Part shown: piece by piece, positions 1 through 5,683 of the stretch
Numbering within the stretch: the first letter of the stretch is position 1
Layout of the letters: each line of letters opens with the position of its first letter
Source: JBDKTH01 sp964558295
GTDB taxonomy: Bacteria > Planctomycetota > Planctomycetia > Pirellulales > Thermoguttaceae
DNA length: 11,918 nucleotides
Assembly (NCBI GenBank): GCA_964558295.1
Contig: CAZLDQ010000178.1
Span: 1 to 11,918, forward strand
Reading direction: 5' to 3'
Program-made: the position numbers and the translations under genes
Notes under the pieces: model-generated
What the model saw: only the letters and a program-made list of their open reading frames with translations
Told to the model about the DNA's origin: nothing
The model's database searches: none

Positions 1-353
1 TTGGGGAAGTCTGCGAGAGTGTGTTTACTGGGAGTCCTGACCCCGTGCCTGGTGTCCCCGTGAACCCTTCGGTTGCGGCCATGTCGCGTGGGGGGCGACT
101 CAGGTCTGGTTGGATTGTCAAACAACGAAACGGCAACGCGTGGAGCGGCCAGGATTGAACCTAACCGATCGGCTGGCCCAATTGCAAACTCTTTTTTTGG
201 GCGGTGGGCAAGCCCACCCGGTTTTGCGTTGAGCCAGCACAACCGCACACGGCGCCGGCTGGTCCATTGCACAAAAACGACGACCCGGCCGGCGATGGTG
301 GGTATCCTGGCGGTGGAAACGTCCGGTGAAAACCTTCGACGCCGCCGATTGTC
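1..353. other. gene-poor left edge with one palindrome
   Basis: I see no supportable gene here. One plus-strand frame is open from base 3 to a stop near 158, but it reads as low-complexity Pro/Gly/Arg text with no family resemblance. It could be the tail of a gene starting outside the window, though nothing supports that. The overlapping short frames on both strands lack ribosome sites and plausible protein composition. The only clear structure is the short palindrome at 203-218. Confidence 0.5.
203..218. repeat. GGTGGGC-AA-GCCCACC palindrome
   Basis: A perfect 7-bp inverted repeat (203-209 and 212-218) has a two-base centre, or a 6-bp stem with a CAAG loop. It follows a run of seven T residues at 192-198. 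Read on the minus strand the stem is followed by A residues rather than T residues. On the plus strand only four T residues follow, after CGG. An intrinsic terminator is therefore possible but weak. A dispersed intergenic palindromic repeat is an alternative that this window alone cannot test. Confidence 0.45.
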
Positions 354-581
354 ATGGACACGACCCGCGCGATGGAACTGCTCAAAAAGGCCTACTTCGA
401 GTTCTTCGGGGAGGCCGCTTCGTGGCTTCTGTACGGCTCGTTGATGCGTCTGGCTTTGGCGGTGGTCGTTGCCGGTGTAACGATTTACGTCCCTCGGGTG
501 CTTCCGAAGCCGACGGGGCGCGAGGAGGACAAATCGGCGGAGGAAGAGGGGCGGATTCGCATTCGCGACCGGTTCGATTGA
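354..581 (+). CDS. small single-helix membrane protein
   Basis: This 75-residue protein belongs to no family I recognise. The N-terminal part (about 1-25) is amphipathic and aromatic (AYFEFFGEAASWLLYG). It is followed by one hydrophobic segment at about 31-46 (LALAVVVAGVTIYV). The C-terminus (about 50-75) is strongly charged with Glu, Asp, Lys and Arg. Codon use is GC-rich at third positions, like the neighbouring genes, which supports real coding. No good Shine-Dalgarno sequence precedes the ATG, so the start is uncertain; Met7 is a later alternative. The likely role is a small inner-membrane protein with a cytoplasmic charged tail. The next gene lies 234 bp downstream on the same strand, too far for a tight operon. 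Confidence 0.55.
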   Translation: MDTTRAMELLKKAYFEFFGEAASWLLYGSLMRLALAVVVAGVTIYVPRVLPKPTGREEDKSAEEEGRIRIRDRFD

Positions 582-662
582 GATTCCACGCGGGCTGGTA
601 CGTCTGGAGCGGGAGGTTTGATTCATGCTTCAGGCGGGCGGCCGGCGCGGGAAGGGGTAGGA

Positions 663-779
663 AAATGGGGCCTGGTCCTGCAAATTGCTTGTCTTTGGCT
701 GGGAAAGAGAATATCCTACAGCCACCCAATCCTGTTGTGCCTTGGGGCAGCCCCATTTGATATTGGCGTTGCGTAGGAT
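663..779. repeat. interleaved inverted repeats in the leader of the 816 gene
   Basis: Two perfect inverted repeats overlap in an A-B-A'-B' order. AAATGGGGC (663-671) is complementary to GCCCCATTT (750-758). ATCCTAC (713-719) is complementary to GTAGGAT (773-779). If transcribed, both pairs together would form a pseudoknot-like topology. A local GGGG/CCCC fold at 744-754 would compete with the first pair. The block ends about 27 bases before the Shine-Dalgarno of the downstream gene, so a regulatory leader is possible. This is inference from sequence symmetry only. Confidence 0.4.
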
Positions 780-805
780 TCGATTCCTTCCAGCAAGAGT
801 GAGGC

Positions 806-810
806 GGAGG
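806..810 (+). promoter_or_regulatory. Shine-Dalgarno GGAGG for the 816 gene
   Basis: GGAGG lies five bases before the ATG at 816. It is one of the clearest ribosome sites in the window and fixes the start of the 270-residue protein. Confidence 0.75.
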
Positions 811-815
811 CTGTA

Positions 816-1628
816 ATGCAAACGGCACAGGTGAACCGCGATGGTAAATACATCATCGCCCCACTGACCACCGAACTACAGCGGCTCGGCACGGTCCGGG
901 ATAAGGCCGATGTGTGGGTGTTGATAAGCTTGCGGGACGACGGCCCCGTGAATCTGAAGGCCCTTGAGCATTCGCTGGCCGGTTGGGCGAAAGGCGGGGC
1001 CTCCCGGGCTTATGTCTGGGTCAATTGCCTCTGTGACGGAGAACCGGAGACGGCGATGGCCAACAGCGGCGATTGGGGGGCGGTTCGACCGGTCATGTTG
1101 CGGCACGGCCCGATGATTTGCTGTGCGATCCGCTATGTGGTTCGAGAGGCGGGATTGGCCCAGGCCGTTGTTCGCATCTGTGGGAATATGGGATCAGAGA
1201 GCGATTGGCAGGTAACGGCGACTGATTTTGAAACGAATGCCGGCGCTGATCTGTTGGCCGAGGAGTCGTCGGTCGGCGACCATCGGATCCGTGTCTTTCC
1301 GGTGCGTACGGCCTTGAGCCGGTTTTGCCACTTTGGGGCGGATTATGTGATCCAGATCGTCCCCCCCTTGGAAGAGATCTTTCTGGAAGACGCCGAAGAG
1401 ATGATCGAGGCGGCCAAGCAGTACCTGTTCGTGTTACGGGCCGAGGCCAAAGCCCATGTGAGCTTCTGCTGGACCTCCAGCCCGGAATCCGAGGCGATGC
1501 CGAGCGAACTGGATTCCGAAGAGAGCCGGCAGCGGATCAAACAGATCCTGACGATGTTTCATGATCAGTTTGTGCGTCGCCGGCCGCATGGTCTGAAGGT
1601 GGGGCCTTGCTTCAATTATGAATGGTAG
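816..1628 (+). CDS. conserved-looking protein of unknown function, 270 aa
   Basis: I do not recognise this protein. It is a soluble alpha/beta-looking protein with no signal peptide and no membrane helix. Hydrophobic strand-like stretches such as ADVWVLISL (31-39), RAYVWVNCLC (64-73), YVIQIVPP (177-184) and KAHVSFCW (212-219) alternate with helical segments, suggesting a compact globular domain. It has eight cysteines (71, 73, 102, 103, 122, 171, 218, 265), including a CxC and a CC pair. No HExxH, Walker or other catalytic motif stands out. The helix at about 185-212 is rich in Glu and Ala. The start is well supported by GGAGG five bases upstream. The next reading frame (1622) overlaps its stop, and the kinase gene begins 258 bp further on. 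Confidence 0.8.
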   Translation: MQTAQVNRDGKYIIAPLTTELQRLGTVRDKADVWVLISLRDDGPVNLKALEHSLAGWAKGGASRAYVWVNCLCDGEPETAMANSGDWGAVRPVMLRHGPMICCAIRYVVREAGLAQAVVRICGNMGSESDWQVTATDFETNAGADLLAEESSVGDHRIRVFPVRTALSRFCHFGADYVIQIVPPLEEIFLEDAEEMIEAAKQYLFVLRAEAKAHVSFCWTSSPESEAMPSELDSEESRQRIKQILTMFHDQFVRRRPHGLKVGPCFNYEW

Positions 1629-1675
1629 CGGCGCGAAGGTGCCGTTTCCCCCTCTTGCTGGTAGTATGCGTCCTC

Positions 1676-1708
1676 ATTCCAGCGTGTTACACTGGAATAG
1701 GCATTCCA
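1676..1708. promoter_or_regulatory. CATTCCA / TGGAAT repeat cluster upstream of the kinase
   Basis: ATTCCAG (1676-1682) and CTGGAAT (1692-1698) form a perfect 7-bp inverted repeat around a nine-base centre that adds partial pairing. A third half-site, CATTCCA, follows at 1702-1708. Three copies of one heptamer within 34 bp look like an operator. The cluster lies about 180 bp before the histidine kinase ATG. The regulator, and whether the site acts on the kinase, are unknown. Confidence 0.4.
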
Positions 1709-1886
1709 AGCCAGAGTCGAACTAGAGTCTTTGTGTCCGTCACTCGATCTTGCGTCCTCCTGGACCTATGGGGTGGTAGTGTGCAGCGGCGGTCGATGCA
1801 CTCTATCAACGCTCTGAAGGAGTGGGGGCTGCTGGTGGAGATGCGCGATCGGCAGCTTTTTCTTTTGGGGGGCACGGAGACTACGA

Positions 1887-3188
1887 ATGGATGTCTGTCA
1901 GTGTGGCGCGAGTCAGGCAGTGAGCCTCAACGAGGCCCGGTTGGAAGCGTTGCTCGCGTTAAGCCAGATGACCGACGCGCCGCTCCAACAGATCACTGAT
2001 TTTGCCTTGGAGCAGGGGGTGTTGCTCACCCGCAGCAAGATCGGCTATCTCTCGTTTGCCAACGAGGATGAGACGGTACTGACGATGCACTCCTGGTCGC
2101 GCAACACCCTCGAGCGCTGCCAGATCGTCGGTCAGACTTACGTCTATCCGGTGGAGACGACGGGGCTCTGGGGCGAGGCCTTGCGCCAGCGCCGGCCGAT
2201 TGTCACGAACGACTACGCGGCGGCCAATCCGTGGAAACGGGGGCTGCCGGAAGGGCATGTGCCGATCTATCGGCATATGAACGTGCCGATTTTCGATGGG
2301 GGCCGGGTCGTCGTGGTTGCCGGCGTGGGGAACAAAGAGGAGCCCTACGACGATTCGGACGTGCGCCAGCTGACGCTCTTGATGGATGGGATGTGGAAAC
2401 TGCTCCAGCGGCAGCGCACCCTGGCTGAGTTGCACGCCTATCGGCTGCATCTGGAACAACTTGTCGAGATGCGCACCGCCGAGTTGCATCACGAGATCGA
2501 CGAGCGAAAAAAGGCCCACGAAGCACTCCACAAGGAACAGGAGGAGCTCAAGCATCTCTTGGCAATGTACGACCGGGATCGCCAACTGATCGGGTTCGAG
2601 ATCCACGACGGCCTGACGCAGATGCTGGCCGGGTCGCTGATGCAACTGGAGAGCTTTCTCCGGACGATGGCGCCTGACGACCGGAACGGTTGGGAGCGGT
2701 TTCGGGCGGGCATCAAGCTTTTGCGCGAAGGGCTTAATGAAGCTCGCCGGCTGATCAACGGTCTGCGTTCGGCGACGCTGGAGGAATTGGGGCTGATCGC
2801 GGCGGTCGAGGAACTCGTCGCGCAGGTCGGCCACGTCGAAGGGACGCCTCCGATCGAGTTCCGTCATCAGGTCACGTTTGACCGCCTCCCCTCGGCCCTG
2901 GAAAACACGATCTACCGCATCGTGCAGGAAGCTCTGACCAACGCCTGCCGGCATAGCCAGAGTCCGCGTGTCCGCGTGGACATCCGCGAGATGAATCACC
3001 ACGTATGTCTAGCGATCGAAGACTGGGGGGTCGGTTTCGACCCCACGGTGGTTAAGGAAGGGCATTTTGGGCTGGAGAGCATCCAGCAGCGGACACGGCT
3101 CTTTGGCGGCACGGCGACGATCGACAGCCGCCCCGGTGCGGGGACTCGGATCCTCATCGAGATACCGCTGCCGGGAGAAAGGATGTGA
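1887..3188 (+). CDS. GAF-domain sensor histidine kinase, HisKA_3/NarL type
   Basis: This soluble sensor kinase autophosphorylates on histidine and would pass the phosphate to a response regulator of the NarL/FixJ kind. Residues about 15-175 form a GAF sensory domain. Residues 175-235 are a charged coiled coil. The HisKA_3 dimerisation helix carries the phospho-acceptor His240 in EIHDGLTQ. The ATPase domain (about 330-430) shows the N box EALTNACRHS (Asn352), the G box DWGVGFD (379-385) and GHFGLESIQQR (392-402). No signal peptide or membrane helix is present, so it senses a cytoplasmic cue; Cys4 and Cys6 near the N-terminus could be relevant. The start is supported by GGAGA about seven bases upstream. 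No response regulator is adjacent, which makes it an orphan kinase. The ligand is unknown. Confidence 0.93.
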   Translation: MDVCQCGASQAVSLNEARLEALLALSQMTDAPLQQITDFALEQGVLLTRSKIGYLSFANEDETVLTMHSWSRNTLERCQIVGQTYVYPVETTGLWGEALRQRRPIVTNDYAAANPWKRGLPEGHVPIYRHMNVPIFDGGRVVVVAGVGNKEEPYDDSDVRQLTLLMDGMWKLLQRQRTLAELHAYRLHLEQLVEMRTAELHHEIDERKKAHEALHKEQEELKHLLAMYDRDRQLIGFEIHDGLTQMLAGSLMQLESFLRTMAPDDRNGWERFRAGIKLLREGLNEARRLINGLRSATLEELGLIAAVEELVAQVGHVEGTPPIEFRHQVTFDRLPSALENTIYRIVQEALTNACRHSQSPRVRVDIREMNHHVCLAIEDWGVGFDPTVVKEGHFGLESIQQRTRLFGGTATIDSRPGAGTRILIEIPLPGERM

Positions 3189-3201
3189 CAGCGAGGACCA
3201 T

Positions 3202-3224
3202 GGGGCGACGCATATAGTCGCTCC
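3202..3224 (+). terminator. possible terminator hairpin after the kinase
   Basis: GGGGCGAC (3202-3209) and GTCGCTCC (3217-3224) pair over eight positions, one of them a G-T wobble, around a GCATATA loop. The stem begins 13 bases after the kinase stop. Direct GGACCA copies flank it on both sides (3195-3200 and 3225-3230). No T tract follows, so this is at best a non-canonical terminator or a 3' stabilising hairpin. Confidence 0.4.
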
Positions 3225-3301
3225 GGACCAGATCTCCCACTGGATGATTGTGGAGAACACCCAGCTGATCGGCGGCTATACGATCCGCGCGCTGCGCGAC
3301 A

Positions 3302-3457
3302 AGATCCCTAGCTTACCTACAAGACCTCAAGACCTCTGGCCCGCATGCAAGCGATGACGGGCTGCACCACGACGCCCATGGCAACCGGCTGTTGGCCGAC
3401 GAGGTTGCCGCAGCCCTCGTGCGGCTCTACGGCGAGCGGAGCCGTCAGCGGCGTTGA
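3302..3457 (+). pseudogene. remnant of an SGNH/GDSL hydrolase C-terminus
   Basis: The frame ending at the stop 3455-3457 reads SDDGLHHDAHGNRLLADEV and then a short helix ending RSRQRR. This matches the block V pattern of SGNH/GDSL hydrolases, DGLHxxxxGxxxLA, which carries the catalytic Asp and His. Upstream in the same frame (LAYLQDLKTSGPHA) the text still fits this family. Before about 3302 the frame loses any resemblance, and no start codon, nucleophile GDS block or oxyanion residues are present. A different frame just upstream (ENTQLIGGYTIRALRDKI, about 3251-3306) may be part of the same decayed gene after a frameshift, but that is less certain. I read it as a truncated, non-functional 3' end about 50 codons long. 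Confidence 0.5.
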
Positions 3458-3690
3458 TCGAAGTCGTCCGCGTCGGAGTCGCCGCCGCCGAAGATCCCGA
3501 AATCGTCGCCTCCGTAGTCGTCATTGGTGTCGTTGTTCTCGGCATTGGGGCCATCCTTGCCAACGGGGCGAAGGAAGTCAACTAAAACCCAAATGCCCAG
3601 CAGGACGAGCACGACGACGATGAACCAGCCAAATAGCGGCATCTCGGCGAGCACGAGCGCATCAGTGACCAATCGCAGCGAGAAGAGCAT
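3445..3690 (-). CDS. 81-aa membrane protein with acidic Asp/Gly-rich tail
   Basis: This small protein has one strongly hydrophobic segment (about 18-40, PLFGWFIVVVLVLLGIWVLV). It then has a short basic/polar linker and an extremely acidic C-terminal tail with repeated Asp and Gly (NDDYGGDDFGIFGGG and onward). No known family is evident. I chose the ATG at 3690 rather than one at 3738 because AAGGGGTG lies upstream at normal spacing and a good promoter (3711-3738) would start transcription just before it. The acidic tail suggests cation binding or electrostatic interaction, which is inference. The gene converges on the SGNH remnant and overlaps it by 13 bp. It diverges from the 3962 gene. Confidence 0.6.
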   Translation of the reverse strand: MLFSLRLVTDALVLAEMPLFGWFIVVVLVLLGIWVLVDFLRPVGKDGPNAENNDTNDDYGGDDFGIFGGGDSDADDFDQRR

Positions 3691-3710
3691 AAAAAGAACA
3701 CCCCTTGAGA

Positions 3711-3738
3711 ATCTTATGCGTGGGCGCGACCCTGACAA
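3711..3738 (-). promoter_or_regulatory. sigma70-like promoter for the 81-aa membrane protein
   Basis: On the minus strand TTGTCA (3738-3733) and TAAGAT (3716-3711) are separated by 16 bp, close to the housekeeping consensus. Transcription would begin near 3703. This gives a leader of about a dozen bases containing the ribosome site before the ATG at 3690. Confidence 0.45.
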
Positions 3739-3845
3739 TGAACTTGCGGGCGTGGATTGCGTGGCGCACCGGCTTTTGGTGATGACGTGTCAGCAGGAGA
3801 GACTTTTTTAGGCTGCCTGTCTTGCCTGGCTTATCGCGGCAGCGG

Positions 3846-3904
3846 TCGATTAGGCGGTTGCGGGCCGGAAAAGTTGACCTGATCCTAATAGTTTGCCTAA
3901 TCGA
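3846..3904. promoter_or_regulatory. 10-bp inverted repeat and weak promoter upstream of the 3962 gene
   Basis: TCGATTAGGC (3846-3855) and GCCTAATCGA (3895-3904) are perfect 10-bp inverted copies separated by 39 bp. The right copy overlaps a candidate -10 (TAATCG, 3898-3903) paired with TTGACC (3874-3879) at 18-bp spacing. A related direct repeat, GATCCTAATA (3881-3890) and GATCCTGATA (3910-3919), lies alongside. The layout resembles a repressor pair that could loop DNA around the promoter. Confidence 0.4.
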
Positions 3905-3961
3905 TTGCCGATCCTGATAAGGGGCGATTGAAGGGCAACTCAGGGACGGGAGAGCACACGT

Positions 3962-4660
3962 ATGGGACTTCATGGCGTCTTGGCCGGCTACAGCCGCTAT
4001 TTGGGAACGGTCGGCGCCTCGTCGACGGAAGACACGCAAAGCAGCGTTCCGACCAATCTGGTCGAGAGCTTGTCCGATCAGAGCAGCAGTGGCGGGGGCG
4101 ACATCCTCGATATCTCGCCGGAAGCGGAGCTGGCGGCCAACGCCTTGGAACGCCGATTGGCTGGCGGTCTGCCCCTGGGACTCAAGGGATTGTTCGGCGA
4201 GGCGGGTGCGGATGGTCGCATGACCCTCGACGAAATGGAACAGTTGCAGCAGGAGACGCTTTCTTCGGTTCAATCGCGTCTGACTTCGCTGTTTGCGGAG
4301 GAGGGAATCGATACGTCCAGCGAAATCCAACTGAAAGTGGCGTCGGACGGCCGGGTGATCGTCGCCAACAATCATCCGCAAACGGCGGAGATTGAGAGTC
4401 TATTCGCCGACGATCCTGAGCTTCGCAACGAGTTTGCGAGAATGGCCTCGCTGACCGAAATGGTCGGAGCGGCCCAAGAGGCCGCCGCATTCCAGAAGGC
4501 TTATGCCATGAATCCGAATGCGGCTATGACGCAATACAAGTATCTGTTCGATCAGACCGACCCTGCGGAAGTCTCCCTGCGGATCCAGGGGAATGAGTTC
4601 AAGGCCTCATACGAACGTTTTGGGGTGGCGATGATCACCGTCGGCGGCTCGGAGCGGTAG
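3962..4660 (+). CDS. orphan protein with an EF-hand-like loop, 232 aa
   Basis: I do not recognise this family. The N-terminal 60 residues are polar, rich in Ser, Thr and Gly, and probably disordered. A helix-loop-helix follows at about 70-98. Its loop (80-91, EAGADGRMTLDE) keeps the EF-hand spacing Asp5-Gly6 and Glu12, but has Glu and Gly at positions 1 and 3, so calcium binding would be weak or lost. Residues 130-190 are helical and acidic, and the last 30 residues look strand-like. There is no signal peptide or membrane helix. GGGAG sits nine bases before the ATG. It stands alone, divergent from the 81-aa membrane gene and convergent with thioredoxin. Its composition (no Cys, polar N-terminus, helical core) would fit an exported or flagellar-type structural protein, but that is only a guess. 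Confidence 0.75.
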   Translation: MGLHGVLAGYSRYLGTVGASSTEDTQSSVPTNLVESLSDQSSSGGGDILDISPEAELAANALERRLAGGLPLGLKGLFGEAGADGRMTLDEMEQLQQETLSSVQSRLTSLFAEEGIDTSSEIQLKVASDGRVIVANNHPQTAEIESLFADDPELRNEFARMASLTEMVGAAQEAAAFQKAYAMNPNAAMTQYKYLFDQTDPAEVSLRIQGNEFKASYERFGVAMITVGGSER

Positions 4661-4663
4661 TGG

Positions 4664-4683
4664 AGCCTGTTTTCCTTCAGGCT
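4664..4683 (+). terminator. short hairpin after the 232-aa orphan gene
   Basis: AGCCTG (4664-4669) and CAGGCT (4678-4683) form a perfect 6-bp stem around TTTTCCTT, starting four bases after the stop. No T run follows, so termination strength is doubtful. Confidence 0.35.
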
Positions 4684-4733
4684 AGACAGGGAAGTCGTTT
4701 TCCGGTCGAGCTCCATCGGGATACGAAAGCATA

Positions 4734-4778
4734 CGACCGGCTCTGAGCGAGACAAACCGTCTCGGCCCGGGCCGGTCG
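4734..4778. terminator. large imperfect hairpin between convergent genes
   Basis: CGACCGGC (4734-4741) pairs with GCCGGTCG (4771-4778). Nested inside, CGAGAC (4748-4753) pairs with GTCTCG (4759-4764) around an AAACC loop. The two stems stack into one long GC-rich structure between the convergent 3962 and thioredoxin genes, where a bidirectional terminator is expected. Neither side has a strong T tract. Confidence 0.45.
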
Positions 4779-4848
4779 CATTCGGAACGCATGCCTCAGC
4801 GAAGCAATCGCGAGGAGAGCCACTTGCGAAAATGCCTGCGTTTGGTCC

Positions 4849-5331
4849 TTACCGGCGCAACATGGCCTGGAGTTGACTCTTGCTGGCCAAGCCCATTTGT
4901 TGTGCCGTGATCTCTCCGTCTTTGAACACCAGCAGGGTGGGGATCGCGCTGATCCCGTATCGGCCCGCCAACTCCGGGGCCTGATCGACGTTGACCTTCA
5001 CGATCTTCGCATCGCTCGTTTCCTTCGCCAGATCGTTTAAGACCGGGGCGAGCATCTTGCACGGCCCGCACCAGTCGGCGTAGAAGTCGACGAGCACAGG
5101 GACCTCGGATTGGAGGACTTCCCGCTCGAAGTCCGATGCACTCACGTGAAGCACACTCTGTGCGGCTTGTGGATGGGAAGGCATAGTCTCTCCTTCAATA
5201 GTTTTAAGGGGTTTGACAAGAGAATGGCTCACGGTGGGACGCAAAAAGCACCCGGGCGTCGAGCGGCACAGCGAAAAAGCGCCGACTCCGACGACGAGCG
5301 TGACGACGGCAAACAGCGTCCAATGCCTCAT
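4849..5331 (-). CDS. thioredoxin, with anchored long form and cytosolic short form
   Basis: This is a thioredoxin-fold disulfide reductase. The active site is WCGPC (Cys88 and Cys91, numbered from the ATG at 5331). The buried Asp82 lies in VLVDFYADWC, and the cis-proline is Pro131 in AIPTLL. The whole domain (about 55-160) matches classical TrxA in length and order. The long form starts at 5331 with AGGGAG upstream and begins MRHWTLFAVVTLVVGVGAF, a signal-anchor-like helix, which would place the domain outside the cytoplasm. An internal ATG at 5184 has a better ribosome site (AAGGAG) and would give a 111-residue cytosolic protein of standard length. The stretch just before 5184 is less GC-rich at third positions, which favours the short form. 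The reductant could be thioredoxin reductase, not seen here. Confidence 0.88.
   Translation of the reverse strand: MRHWTLFAVVTLVVGVGAFSLCRSTPGCFLRPTVSHSLVKPLKTIEGETMPSHPQAAQSVLHVSASDFEREVLQSEVPVLVDFYADWCGPCKMLAPVLNDLAKETSDAKIVKVNVDQAPELAGRYGISAIPTLLVFKDGEITAQQMGLASKSQLQAMLRR
5184..5195 (-). promoter_or_regulatory. strong Shine-Dalgarno at the internal thioredoxin start
   Basis: On the minus strand AAGGAG precedes the ATG at 5184-5182 with about five bases between. This is stronger than the site before the upstream ATG at 5331. It implies that the 111-residue cytosolic form is translated, alone or alongside the anchored form. Confidence 0.6.
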
Positions 5332-5381
5332 GACCCCGATCTCCCTGAAGACTTTCGGTGTTCTTCTGTTCTTTGATCTCC

Positions 5382-5399
5382 TGCGACGCCATCGTCGCA
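5382..5399 (-). repeat. perfect 7-bp hairpin upstream of thioredoxin
   Basis: TGCGACG (5382-5388) and CGTCGCA (5393-5399) pair around a four-base loop. On the thioredoxin transcript it would lie about 50 bases before the ATG at 5331, either in the leader or just upstream of the promoter. It could be an operator or an mRNA stabiliser. Confidence 0.4.
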
Positions 5400-5624
5400 C
5401 GGCTATCTGTCCTGATGCGGTCGGGCTGTCAGAGGTTACAGCGAGTGAACCAAGAAGGATACAGGGGGAGAAGCAAGCCGAGTCGGGGAATCCCCTCTGA
5501 CGGGCCAGCCTCCGGACGTTGTGAGCCGTGTCCTCCATCGTCTTGCTGGACGCCGGCCTTTTTGCAGCGATACTCAAACACCGACTCCCGGAGGATCGCG
5601 TGCGTCTCCTGCTTGTGTGGGGGC

Positions 5625-5653
5625 TTGTCTCCCTGGGGTGACCACGCTATGGT
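5625..5653 (+). promoter_or_regulatory. candidate promoter of the ABHD14-like gene
   Basis: TTGTCT (5625-5630) and TATGGT (5648-5653) are separated by exactly 17 bp. Transcription would begin near 5660. This leaves a short leader containing AGGGGG (5669-5674), nine bases before the ATG at 5684. Confidence 0.4.
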
Positions 5654-5683
5654 AGGATAAGGCAGCTTAGGGGGTATAGAAGC

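Larger units (their letters stand above)
5332..5683. other. divergent intergenic region, thioredoxin / hydrolase
   Basis: No gene is supported in this 352-bp spacer. The thioredoxin frame stays open upstream to 5577, but it becomes Arg-rich and lacks a good start. The spacer holds a perfect hairpin TGCGACG-CCAT-CGTCGCA (5382-5399) about 50 bp upstream of the thioredoxin ATG. It also holds a GGGGA-A-TCCCC dyad (5485-5495) and the plus-strand promoter candidate at 5625-5653. Confidence 0.5.

Noticed and set aside
3..158. Open plus-strand frame running in from the window edge
   Set aside because: It is short, Pro/Gly/Arg-rich and without homology; it could be the end of a gene but cannot be supported.
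130..185. tRNA T-arm look-alike on the minus strand (GGTTCAATCC)
   Set aside because: The T-stem pairs poorly (mismatches at two of five positions) and no D-arm, anticodon arm or acceptor partner is found upstream.
1959..3002. Long minus-strand open frame opposite the histidine kinase
   Set aside because: It is a GC-driven shadow of a kinase with all catalytic motifs, and its translation is Arg/Gln/His-rich with no domain.
5332..5577. Extension of thioredoxin to an ATG at 5577 (242 aa)
   Set aside because: The added part is Arg-rich, low in coding character and lacks a ribosome site; the starts at 5331 and 5184 are better.
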